NCBI GenBank assembly: GCA_964019165.1
Contig: OZ025268.1
Coordinates: 8,889,517 to 8,953,516 of the forward strand
Source: Mastigias papua
Lineage: Eukaryota > Cnidaria > Scyphozoa > Rhizostomeae > Mastigiidae
DNA: 64,000 nucleotides
Reading direction: 5' to 3'
This document shows positions 1-10,902 of this stretch, in pieces (position 1 is the first letter of the stretch; each line of letters begins with the position of its first letter). Both the position numbers and the translations under genes were made by a program. The notes under the pieces are model-generated. The model was not told the origin of the DNA. It saw nothing but the letters and a program-made list of their open reading frames with translations, and made no database searches.

Positions 1-2093
1 TAACGAAGGGTGGGGTGCTTGGTTGGTTTGGCCAAGGCTTTTTTGAACGTAATTTATGTAAAGTTATTTTCCCTGATAAAACCATATTATTGTAAGTGTC
101 TCTCATAGCAGGTACATGATGACTCTGAGTCCTTTCCTGCTGTGAGAGGCACAGTTAAAAGTATCTGTATTATAGATGTTAGCTGTGTTTTCTTTTAAAC
201 TTATATAAAAAAAAGATTGCCCTCATCTTCGCTTGCACCCTTGTAGAACTGTTTACAAGAGTGATTGACCATCCCTTCAGAAACTTTCTGTTGCCTTCAA
301 AGAGGACTGTAAAGAGGGCTGTAAAGAGGACTGTAAAGAGAACTAATGGGTGAAATTGCAATGCATTGTGAACTCCCCTCAACTTCATTCAACAGCTGTA
401 TATACTTTTAACACAATGACTAACATTTTGATGGACAAGAACTTTCAATAGGACAGAAGTGGATAAAACAGATTTTAATCATAAGGAACAAAGGTAAAAG
501 ATAAGTACTGTACAGGCCAGCACCAGTAAATAGTCAAAAATCATAACAGATAACACCGTTAGTTTTGAGAACGCTTGTAATATGAATAACAACAACTTTA
601 CAAACAACTTGTGAATATAATAGCAACATGCAATAGTCCTGGGTAAGCACGCGCAGTTGCTAAATCAAAGTCCAAACCCACTAGGGATTTGCTGGTGCAG
701 GAAAGAAACAAAATCATGGAGCCATAGAGATCTTCATTCCATATTGCTGATAATATAATCAATCACTTTGATAAAAGAAGATAAAGACACTACGGTCAGA
801 CCCATCAATAATATAACTTCATAACTTTTGGAGGCTGCCAACAAGGAAAGTGTCATCATGCAACCACCCTCTAAGCAAATTTATAAGGGTGATATACCAC
901 ACTACAAGCCTTGCTTGGAAAGGCACTCTACTGAGCACTAACACCTAAAATGCACCAAAAATTATGCATGGAGTGCGATATGCCAAACACCCAAATTCTT
1001 GGAGTCATAGATATGCATTCTTAGAAAGGGTGAGAAACAGAGCCCCTAAATTATTCAAGGAGCTCCTTTTTAGAGCACTTTGGTATGCTCAGGGCAAGGC
1101 CTGACCCTAGTGAAATTTATTCACAAAAGGTTTAGAAAACCCCATTAAACTTGCAGTCTGGTATCTTTGGGGTTCACACTAAAGACCAAGGAAAATGGCA
1201 AATATTGTACATTCATACAATAACACCTTATGACATGACCTAAGGGAAGGTCAAGAGAATCATCTGGTGGCTGCACATTGGGCATAGAAAATGATGATGT
1301 TCATATGAAAAATATTTTTCAACTATTAACTATAGAAATATATCTAAACTTGAATAAGAAATGCTTAGTGAAGATGTAATTCATGGAATAAAAGAGATCT
1401 CAAGTTGAAATCTGAGACAGGAAGGAGAAAGGAAGGAGAAAGGAAGGTTTCAATGGTAAGAAGTTTTTGTTTCTTTTTCTTAGTAAGTAATGTCAGGGAA
1501 GGCTTTGGGGCCTATAACGAAGCCTCAACAAAGGTAGAAAGAAACCACCATCAATTCACCACGAAGTTCACTCAATCACAAAGCCAATGGCCATGGGTTC
1601 TACTGGCAGTAGTAAAACCTCAGAGTGGTTGCAAAGACTTTAAAGAGCCTCACTAAGTTAGTATTCACTTATTCCATCTAGCTTTAACATAGGGGAAGAG
1701 TAATCTCCTATATCCAGATAAACTATCCCATCCATTGCAATTATATATAATTCTGAAAAATTATACAAAAGTTACTTCCATTCACCACTAATAACTCCCC
1801 AACTTAATTATGTCTGGTATTTAAAACATGAACTGACATGAAGTGTACATTACAAGCTCTGGATATTTTCCAAAATCTTTTGTTCTTTGAGGGCTTTCCA
1901 AAATATCTGGCAGATATATGATTAGTGGTTTTGATTTTAATCTCCATCATAAAAAAGAAATTTGTATCTCACAACAGAAGTCCTGTGTACACAAGACTTT
2001 CATTCAGATAAATAAAATATTCTCATAGCTCACAACAATATCAGCAAACATAGGGTAAAAATAGGATAAAAATACGAACTGCACAAAACATAC
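1..2093. other. Non-coding stretch, probably intron 3 of the PDK-family gene
   Basis: No exon could be recognised on either strand. I searched the minus strand for the next conserved pyruvate dehydrogenase kinase segments (the IRNRH and DRFYxSRI regions) and did not find them, so the following exon probably lies left of the window. The only structured item is a small tandem repeat near base 300, listed separately. Short open frames here have no recognisable family features. Confidence 0.55.
301..341. repeat. 12-bp tandem repeat, about 3.4 units
   Basis: Units of AGAGGACTGTAA, AGAGGGCTGTAA and AGAGGACTGTAA follow head to tail, then a partial unit. It is a simple minisatellite with no evident function. 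Confidence 0.85.
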
Positions 2094-2171
2094 TTGTCAA
2101 GAACTGCTTCAGTTATAAAAGTACTCTTTTCATCTTGAAATTCCATTAAATCTAGGAAACTTTGCACATAC
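2094..2171 (-). CDS. PDK: PDK-family exon 3
   Basis: The acceptor is TAACTGTAG and the donor GTATGT. The 78 bases complete the tryptophan codon and read [18 protein letters not shown], then ITEAVLDK, matching the family segment that precedes the IRNRH motif. It is the last exon of this gene found in the window. Confidence 0.85.
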
Positions 2172-4413
2172 CTACAGTTAGGAACAGTAGATGAATGGCA
2201 TAAATAGCACAACTGAATCTTAAAAAAATATCAATGTGATTGCAGTTTAAAACTCAGACTGGAGTGACACACAGGGAAACTGATGTTTCTCTAGCATTTA
2301 ACTAAATCTGTCTGCTATCACCAACATTTGTTATCTTGGTATAGGGGAACTACTATTTTGAAAGTAACATCATAAAAACTTATCAAAAGAGAATCCAGTC
2401 TTAATAGCCAGATCAGTAAATTAAATTCAATTTCAAAAGGTGACTCAGTGAGCAATCAAGAGGCAAAACAACTTTGTATTCAAAGAGTCAAAGTTATTCA
2501 TGTGTTAACTATAGTATCCACTTCCACAACACACAACTGCACATTTAACATACTATTGTACTGTTCATTTTCATGGGTAATTTGACTGTATTCCTGGTCT
2601 CATGTAAAAATATAACAAAGCTCTACAATGTTGCCTTTCAAAAACCATTAATCAATTGTACTTCTACCAAAATATGAAATCCATTTCTACAGTAGTAGGG
2701 TTGGCACATAAATCCTTACCAAATTATATGTGGGCATGATAAAAGATGACAAATTATGAGGAGGTAATATACTCATACCAGCTTTTAACAAGCTCAACAG
2801 ATGGCATCCTCCTCAAATTTCTTGGCAGCAGGTTAATCTCTTTCATAATATGGGCAAGTCTTACAGGAACTTCATGGCGTAGAAATTCAAAAGACTCAGA
2901 TGGTGTTGCACTTTTTCCTGGAGCAAAAATTAAGCACCATACTTTTCAAAAATATACCTTTACTTGATTTCATAATAAAACAGAAAGGTGGCCCTTCAGC
3001 CCTAGCTGTTTTCCCCAAGAGGCCTCCCTTTGAATGTACACATGAATTTGCTGATACATGCCTTTAATTACAACACATATTCTAAGTATACATACACAGT
3101 AACTAAACAACCTAAAGTTCTTTACTGAATTCTCTTTATCATTCTACAAATGTTTTAGAACAAGGAGCTGATGAATATGCTTAGAACTATCACAAAAGGC
3201 AGTACTTAACAAACTAGTCAAGAAACTACCATACAAAAAGAAACTATAATTATATCTACAAGACTCCAAGCACCTGATTCAATATTAAACTACAAAAGAA
3301 AACAACTGGGAAAAGGCTGCAGAAAAATAAGATAGGAGAAGTGGTGTGATTGACATTTATCTACTGTAGCCAAAAGGGAGATGAATGCAACAAAAACAAC
3401 AGGCCTTATTTGAAGGGCAAATTTCAAGCATAATACCAACAACCATACACTGTGAAATTGTAAAAAAACCAAAGGCAGTTGCATTTCAGAACAGTAGAGC
3501 CATGGCATGCATGCGTTTAATACTAAGACATATGGGTTGCAAAGGAACAACTCTAACCATATGTATTCATTCCCTCTCTAAAGGACTATGGCTAAAACTA
3601 GACTTCACATAAGAAACATTGTTCAAAAGAATTCATGAGACTACGTTGGGCACTTCTTGCCCTTCGACAACCCAATTAGAAAAGGGCAAGGGGAGCAGCT
3701 ACCCCCTGCTCCAATCTTTCGGCATCGCTGACAACAGGGCAAAGGACGAAAATCATATGAAAGAGTAATCACACTACGGGGACCTGATTAGTCTACTCTG
3801 ATTAGATCTATGAGTTGCTATTCAATTGTCAAAAGCAATAAACAGCATGATACAAAAACAAAGTAAATTCCTATTTAGTATACTAGGCAACACGAGAGAA
3901 CGAAACAAACAGGGACCAAGCAGCTGACACAAAACGCAATTGCAGTTAGTCCTAGAAACAACCTGTCTACGTTTCCGCATCCATTCAATACAATCTGCTA
4001 GGTACTCCTATTCATAGTTCGTGTGCTTGACAAAGTAACGTGCAGACTATTATAATCAATCGTACGGGTCTTGAGAACATGCAGGCGTACCTTAGAACAG
4101 AAATGCTCTCAACCTTGCTACATTAAAATTATACTATTCAAGGGTTAATCTATTCATTTCTAGTAACCTGCTATAAAGAGCAACATAATTCAAGAGGGGC
4201 TCTCTTCAACAAACAAATTTTGTGAAAACTGGCCGAGTCTAACCGGCATTGAATTCGAAGCGAACCGAGCAAAAGACACGTATAATTCAATTCAAAATGA
4301 AACTCACCAAAGTTTGTGAATTGCTCAATGGATAGTGTTGATTGGTGGTAACGGCTGAATTTGTTCACGAGGGCTTGCAAGTCTCTAGACGCTTCCTTTG
4401 CTACCCTCCCCAT
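2094..4413 (-). CDS. PDK: Pyruvate dehydrogenase kinase family protein, N-terminal three exons (partial)
   Basis: Pyruvate dehydrogenase kinases are mitochondrial matrix kinases that phosphorylate and inactivate the E1 alpha subunit of the pyruvate dehydrogenase complex. Coding segments on the minus strand are 4308-4413, 2779-2917 and 2094-2171, all with GT-AG borders and matching phases (1, then 2). Together they give about 107 residues. Diagnostic family motifs are visible: [18 protein letters not shown] in exon 1, [19 protein letters not shown] and [17 protein letters not shown] in exon 2, and [11 protein letters not shown] in exon 3. These match the helical regulatory (BCDHK N-terminal) domain. 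The GHKL ATP-binding domain is not in the window. I chose the ATG at 4413 because it gives an N-terminus of typical PDK length. An in-frame ATG at 4506 would add 31 residues. Branched-chain ketoacid dehydrogenase kinase is the alternative, but the FG and PVRLA context is closer to PDK. Confidence 0.9.
2779..2917 (-). CDS. PDK: PDK-family exon 2
   Basis: The exon is bounded by a TTGCTCCAG acceptor and a GTATGAGT donor. It encodes the most conserved piece seen, [18 protein letters not shown], the FLRQELPVRLA region of the family, and ends within the tryptophan codon of the SWY motif. Confidence 0.9.
4308..4413 (-). CDS. PDK: PDK-family exon 1
   Basis: It encodes 35 residues plus one base, from [11 protein letters not shown] to FTNFG, and ends at a GTGAGT donor. 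The first residues carry two R, two K and few acidic residues, compatible with a short mitochondrial targeting peptide. The last base joins the GA at the start of exon 2 to make the conserved glycine codon. Confidence 0.85.
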
Positions 4414-5158
4414 TGCAATTAGGTCTCTGAGAGGGTTCACAATACTGCAACCGATATAATGTAGTAGTGTTGTTACACATATACTTCGCAGAAACAACAC
4501 CAACACTACACTTTATATGAAGTAAGTCCGCTGCGCCTTCCATAAACGATTGGAGAGTTACTACCAACTAAACTAAAACAATCTCTGCCACCTTAGACAA
4601 CATCTCCAGTTATCTGACAATCACTCCACTCTGTTTATTACTATATGTCATATTCCTCAAGGTCATACCTGCCAAAAACACAATCGAAAAACCGGGAATG
4701 AAGGGGTCTACGGCCCACCTTATAGTATGACATACAGTAGCAATATGTGCTGCACAGGATGGCCAAAGACAAAAACTCCAGGAGCCTGTGTCCGGTTACA
4801 CGCTACTGTCCCGAAAATTAACAGGAGACTTATCACAAATGTAGAACTTATTAGACTTCGAATCTTCAAGAGCATAGATCAAAGTTCAGCCAGAACCATT
4901 ATACAATTATAATTAAAGTATAACTATAAAGTTATTCTTAAATTACGAGATAAAATCCTTGTTTTCTTTAGGTATCAAAGCAAGCTTCGTCAAGTTATCT
5001 AAAGGAAAATATGATGACTTCCTACAAGGCGGTGTCATGGGAAGGCAGCTGCCCCCCAAAATTTCCTGATAACACCCATCGGCAGCTTAATACAACAAAA
5101 AATATCTTAGCACTTTTTACTCTAACTAACGTAAGATTATTATTTGGTACTTTAAATT

Positions 5159-6190
5159 AGTCGAAAATTTACGGCCTTGCAAATAATGAGCAAATGTTGA
5201 AGTTTTGGAATTTGAGCCTCGCTATTTTCATAGCACTTCCTTATGATTTTGGCCTTTTGAGCCTCATTTTCTTATAAACTTTTTTCTTATAAAAAAGGTG
5301 TATTGCTCCATTCGGCAAACATTCCAGAAATTGCTTCTAATAGTAATAAGACTTTTCTTAAACTCCATATCATTCACAAGGCTTCATATACAGAATTGTA
5401 TGTTCTTTTACAATGAACCAATTTACAAACAACGTACATGTAGAAAGGTCAAAAATCTAAAGAAATTGCACTACTAAGGACAACTACTTTAGGACCTTTT
5501 CAAGTTTCTAGATATTTTTATCACTGCAAACAATCCAGAATTAAATACCCAATCTCGTATACATTGTGTGTAACCATTAGGGAGCTACCATTCTTAAAAT
5601 TCCAGTTTTCACGCACCAAACGCCTCTGTTGCATAAGTTGCATTGCTTCCCTGCAATAATGTACAATCCCTGCCAGAAGTCTTGAAAAACTTACATTACT
5701 TTTTGACTCATAGAGCAAACCCCCACTCCCCTCAGAAATTTAAAAAGGGTCAGTAGTGGTCAAATTTTACTAGAAATTTACTATTGTCACATAAACTGCG
5801 TTATTCAGTGGGTGCTTCAAGGACTTTTGATAGTGACTGTACATATTTCGGTGTGAAGCTTATACATTACTTGTCTTTCCCCGTAACACTGCAGTATTGC
5901 ACAATCTCCAATATTCGTGCTAAGAAATTCATAAGACAGTTTCTGTACAGAAATCATGAAAAAGTTAAGAAAGTTGCGAAAAACTTTAGTATAAGAAAAC
6001 ACATCTTTTTTTATAAGAAAAAGGTTATACGAAAATGAGGCTCGAAAGGCCAAAGTCTTAAGAAAATGTCGAGAAAATAACGAGGCTCAAATTCTAAAAG
6101 TCACCTTTCTATGTCCCAGAAATGGATATTAGCTCATTATTTGCAAACTCCTTTACAAAGTTCGAAACTTTTCTTTGATAATCTTGGTTG
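5159..6190. mobile_element. Foldback (long inverted repeat) element, about 1 kb
   Basis: The left arm (about 5159-5300) and right arm (about 6000-6185) are inverted copies of each other. Both carry, in matching order, GCAAATAATGAGC, TTTGAGCCTCG, a TTGGCC block, GAGCCTCATTTTC and a CTTATAAAAAA end motif. The interior has no recognisable transposase. The same motifs recur near 13490-13815 and 44700-44745, so this is a dispersed non-autonomous family. The superfamily is unknown. Confidence 0.7.
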
Positions 6191-6885
6191 ACAAAGATCA
6201 AACATTTTGTAACAAATAATGGTAGCCTCTTTTAGCCAGTTTACTCCAATAAAAGTTAAGAAACTCGAAAGAAAATCTTAGTCTCAGTTTTAGGAAAAGT
6301 TAAGAAAATTGAGGTTCAGACGAAAAAGTGGTTTTTTATGTAAAAAAAAAGTGTAGTTGAGAAACTAGGCTCAAAGGCGAAAATATCTGATGCTTATTAA
6401 TACCGTAATCAGAATTTTAAGCCTAAATAATAATGATACTAGTTGATTATTTGTGATAATTCTCATCTGAGCTCGAGGAGCATGTATGTTCTAGCAGGGC
6501 ACATATATTCCCTGCTATTCCCACCTCTATGGCTATTCTACTATTCTGTGGCTACTCTGTTCAATGCAACGCTATTTAACCGGAAATGACACATCCCACC
6601 CCTATATCCAATCAATATTGAGCACTTGTGCCACAGGGCTACCGGAGGAGGAATCAATCTCACCTCCTTCAGCTTGAATTGTTGCATTGGCATTAAATAC
6701 TCGAATTGGCCCGCTCTCGAAAGCACGATATGGAATAAGCCCCTATGCTAAAATCGCAATCTATTTAGAGTGCTTATCTTACCAGATTAAGGAAGGTGAA
6801 ATCTTGAAAACTTCACAGAATTTAAAGGACTCAAAAGTAGCGACAATGCACCGCAAAGAATGATTTAAGGATGCTGCTGAAGAAC

Positions 6886-7320
6886 TAGGGCCTAGTTCTA
6901 AAAGTTCCTTATTGTCGGACCTCTTTTTATCAAATTCTAGTACTAAAAGTTCCTTAATAGTTCCTTACTTTTCACTGCACGTAGTGCCTCAAAATGGCAC
7001 AGACACTAGAAAAGCATTGAAATTCTGAATTTTACCTTTAATTCTGGCTAGAACTCAACCTCAAAAGCACAAATGCGACAGGAAATAAGTTCTATATATG
7101 CAAAAGCATAATTTCAATCCAGAAGTATCATGTCTATTCCATTGATATCATCCATTGTAATGTAATCTTCATTGCATCTGAGTACAGTACTCGGAATTTG
7201 AAAATGAAAAGTTCCTTAGGGATTTTTCCTTTAGTAATATAAGTTCTTTAAATATTTCGGCCTTCTACATGTAGGTTCCTTACAAAGTGGTTCCTTATAA
7301 TAAAAAAAGCGTAAGTCTTC
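6886..7320. mobile_element. Short non-autonomous repeat, copy 1 (AGTTCCTTA family)
   Basis: It begins with CCTAGTTCTAAAAGTTCCTTA and ends with GTGGTTCCTTATAA. Internal landmarks (AATAGTTCCTTA, a CACTGCACGTAGTGCC block, GCATTGAAATTCTGAA) recur in the same order and spacing at 31294-31735, showing two copies of one element of about 440 bp. Confidence 0.7.
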
Positions 7321-7343
7321 AAACATCACTGCTCTCGACCGCA

Positions 7344-7458
7344 GAGAAATCTGGCATAGTAACACCGATCTTTAAATCGTGATACCCCTCGAACATAGAT
7401 AATTACAGACTTGTAACAGTTATCCCTGTCCAGTTCAAAATCTTGGAAAAGTCATTTC
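7344..7458 (+). pseudogene. Decayed non-LTR retrotransposon reverse transcriptase fragment
   Basis: Frame +3 from 7344 reads EKSGIVTPIFKS, a stop, then YPSNIDNYRLVTVIP and VQFKILEKSF. This matches the early reverse-transcriptase signature of LINEs (G-x-V-x-PIFK-x-GD-x-x-x-x-NYR-x-V-x-x-x-P-x-x-x-KILEK). The in-frame stop replaces the usual GD, so the copy is dead. The clade is most likely Jockey/CR1-like, and it is too short to assign. Confidence 0.6.
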
Positions 7459-8080
7459 GAAAAGCTCCGTTTTCATATCGGAGCAGTGTGAACGGTAATC
7501 TGCTTCAGTGCCCCCCAAGAAAAATACAGTAGTACACTCTAATAATTTTGCTTGTTGTTGGCACTTGACAGATTAGGCTCACTTGCAAACGGCTGTCACA
7601 TAAAACGTTCCTGAGCAGCAAATAGAAAGCATGCATACCATAGATTGGTTCATTTTAATTCCGTTTTTTCTATTCTTCTATGCTTTCCATCACCTACACT
7701 CTAATGAAATTTCCGCTTTTGGCAGAATTGATTTTCTCCCTCACATCCGTCAACGAAAGCTACCAGACCTGCTGTTCTCTTATATGAAAGCAAGATTCTA
7801 ATAGAAAAGTAACATTATACATGATTTCAATCTACAAGTCTAATTTTGAGTTTAATTTGCTAGTTTATTTGTTGATTTTTTGAGGAGACATGATATGGCT
7901 GTGTTACCAAACTGGGTTTCTTTTTTAATCCACAGGTATGGTGCCACTGGGGGATGGAGACGTTAGCCAGAACATTTTCCAAGAAGTATTTCTACTCTCT
8001 CTTTTACATTTCAGTGTAGATTTTTCGTAGAACCGCAGCTGAACACCACTCTAATTAGTAGATGTGCAATTATGCAATTA

Positions 8081-8239
<159 letters not shown>

Positions 8240-10103
8240 CCATATCCCCAGGCCCCAATCTTTATTCATGCTTTGTACCATAGCTGAACACCGCTGCCCT
8301 CCCCCAGTGAGAATCCATGTTTACATCTCTGCTAATCAGCCAAGTTGTAGTCTGGAAGATGCATTCTAAAGCCAACCTAGAGAGTAAAATTTTAAAAATT
8401 TTCCATCGCACACGGAAACATAGTATGGTGGGTCATCCTACATCACTAAACAGATCTTCCCACTCCGCTTTGCTGAGCGGTAATGCTACGGTTCCGCCCT
8501 TATTCGAGATCAGTTAAGATCAGCTACAGCTTGGTATGCCTAAGGGGACTATTGATAAGCTACAGTCCATCCACTTTACTTCAAGTAACTTTCTGCATGC
8601 ACACATACGAAAATGTTTATGCTTTCCAATAAGCGTATCATGTGTACAAGTATGATGGGAATGTATTCAAAAGATTTGATGCCTCGCCATGAAGTAGCAA
8701 AGATGTCATTACCCAGTAAAATATGGCTAACAAATTTCACACCCCTCCAAAAATTCTTCCACCCTTGAACCCAATATTAAATGTATGTTAACTTATAAAC
8801 TTTTTTAGGTTTCACAAATCCAGCACTGAAGTATCTTCACCTTTCGAGCAGCTGAGTACTGCTTTCTTGTTAACCACATTTTTATATAATAAGGCTGTAG
8901 TTGCAAAACTTCATCTGTAATATTTTCTACCAATAAGTATCCAAAGTTAAGAACATCGAGTCTCGACTAAAATGATCTCGTTCTCATAGAAAGATTGTAT
9001 GATTCTGAAAACAACCTTTTGTTACTTTTAGTCAAAGTAGTTTGGAAACACGCCTGTTAATTTTACTGAACCTCTACTGATATTTGCATCATCTACTCAA
9101 AAAAGCATCAGAGCTGGAGCTATGAATAAATCATATATGTGATGCCTCATGCTTCTCCCTAGCCATATTCTCATCAAATTTAATGTTCAGCTTCATTGCA
9201 TTAATTCCTGTGTAGATAGAGAGGGGCCAGGTGGGGCAAAACCCCGCTATAGAGCTACACAGCAATTTTGTGGGAAATTTTGTTATCTTGTCGGAAAAGG
9301 TATACAGCCGTTGATTAGAAAAAACTAATGTCTTCGTTTATTAAATTTTTGCATGAGTTTGAATTTAGCGCATGTTTTTTCCGCGCATTCAATGCTTGCA
9401 CACTGGGCCTTGCGCACATTTAATTTTCGCCCACAGTAAAATGTGGAAAAATAATATAAGACACTTCAGATGGAACTCTGCCAATAAGTTTCACATTTCT
9501 CTACGATTGCGAATAGCGGGTGACAAATCCCAGTAGCATTGGCAGCAATGAAAAGCACTTCAAGTGTTGTGATTCTGTTAGGTGAAGACATTTATAGAAG
9601 ATTTTTCATGGAGCCAGACCGTATAATAAAACGTTAGCATAGTGACGAAGCTTAGTTAATGACAATTAATTCCTTAGTGCTGAGGAAGTCACTTCATATC
9701 AAACAGAACAAACGAAAGGAGAAGAGAATATCAGTGGAAAAGATTGCTGAACAATAAAAATGTTGTGATTATGAATGAATAATTGTGATGACTTGTTGGC
9801 TTTGGAAAGAAGCAATATCGACCTACACCTACTTTTTTTCAATTTTTCCAATTTCACGCAGTCTAATTTTTGCACATTTTCTGAAAGGAAATATTTCGCG
9901 CACATCAAATTTTAGCGCAGCAAAATGAGTATTTTCGCGATAATGAGTATTTTGAGAAAATTAAGTATTTTCGCGCAACCAATTGTTCGCGCAGCAGCTC
10001 TACGGGAAAATTAGATGTGCGCGATATTTTCATGAATTAAGGTATACATATTATGTTTTCGTCAGACAATCATCATTTCCTCCCCCTCCTATACATTCTC
10101 GTA

Positions 10104-10162
10104 TCTACGCCACTGTCTACGCCACTGCCTACGCTACTGTCTACGCTACTGTCTACGCCACC
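10104..10162. repeat. 12-bp minisatellite upstream of WDSUB1
   Basis: Five consecutive units of TCTACGCYACTG with only C/T differences, the last slightly truncated. It abuts the (CA)n tract and sits about 135-190 bp before the WDSUB1 start codon. Confidence 0.9.
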
Positions 10163-10169
10163 CTCGCTA

Positions 10170-10228
<59 letters not shown>
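10170..10228. repeat. (CA)n microsatellite upstream of WDSUB1
   Basis: About 29 uninterrupted CA units ending 68 bp before the predicted start codon, so it lies in the promoter or 5' untranslated region. Confidence 0.97.
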
Positions 10229-10230
<2 letters not shown>

Positions 10231-10295
10231 TCTATGACGTCATCATAGCCATAAACATGCGCAGTAGATGTTATAATTTTTAGCAGGAAGCAAAC

Positions 10296-10902
10296 ATGGC
10301 AGTGCTAATGCATAGACTTTCTACTCATAGCAGAGATGTCAATTATTGTTGTTTTTCATCGTGTAGCCAGTTTCTAGCTTCAGTTTCCGGTGATAAAACA
10401 GTGAGGATATGGAACGTTGAGAAGGGAACAGAAGTCGATTTCTCACCATTAACTGGACATAATTACCAAGTTTCAACTTGTGCTTTTTCGCCTTTCGGTA
10501 CTATCCTCGCAACAGGTTCTCAGGATTGCACTGTTATACTCTGGAATGCAAGTACTGGAGCGAAGATCAACGTACTTAAAGGGCATCGAAGTGGGATTAA
10601 ATGTTGTACATTCTCGCCGAATTCAAACTATTTGGCATCAGCCTCCAGTGATGAAACCATTTGCATATGGGACAGCAGTACAGGAAAACTAGTACGTACA
10701 CTTAAAGGGAACGAGTGCAATTTCTCTACTTGCAGGTTCACACCCGATAATTTATATATTGTGTCAGGGTCATCAAATGGCGATTTACGCTTGTTTGAAG
10801 TACAATCTGGAGTTTGCAGAGCTTTCGTTATGGCACACGACAAGGGGTTGTCTGGTGTTGGAGTAACTGGGTGTGATTTTTCATCGACATTTGGATCTGC
10901 AG
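10296..10902 (+). CDS. WDSUB1: WDSUB1 exon 1 (WD40 repeats 1-4)
   Basis: This large exon encodes the first four blades in one piece, each with the GH/D and W-D signature spacing, such as [15 protein letters not shown] to VILWN. It ends at an AG/GTAGCT donor in phase 1. Confidence 0.92.

Noticed and set aside
1405..1656. Plus-strand 83-codon frame as a gene.
   Set aside because: No domain, no splice context and it sits in the probable intron of the PDK-family gene.
1..2093. Further PDK exons.
   Set aside because: I looked for the conserved later motifs on the minus strand and found none.
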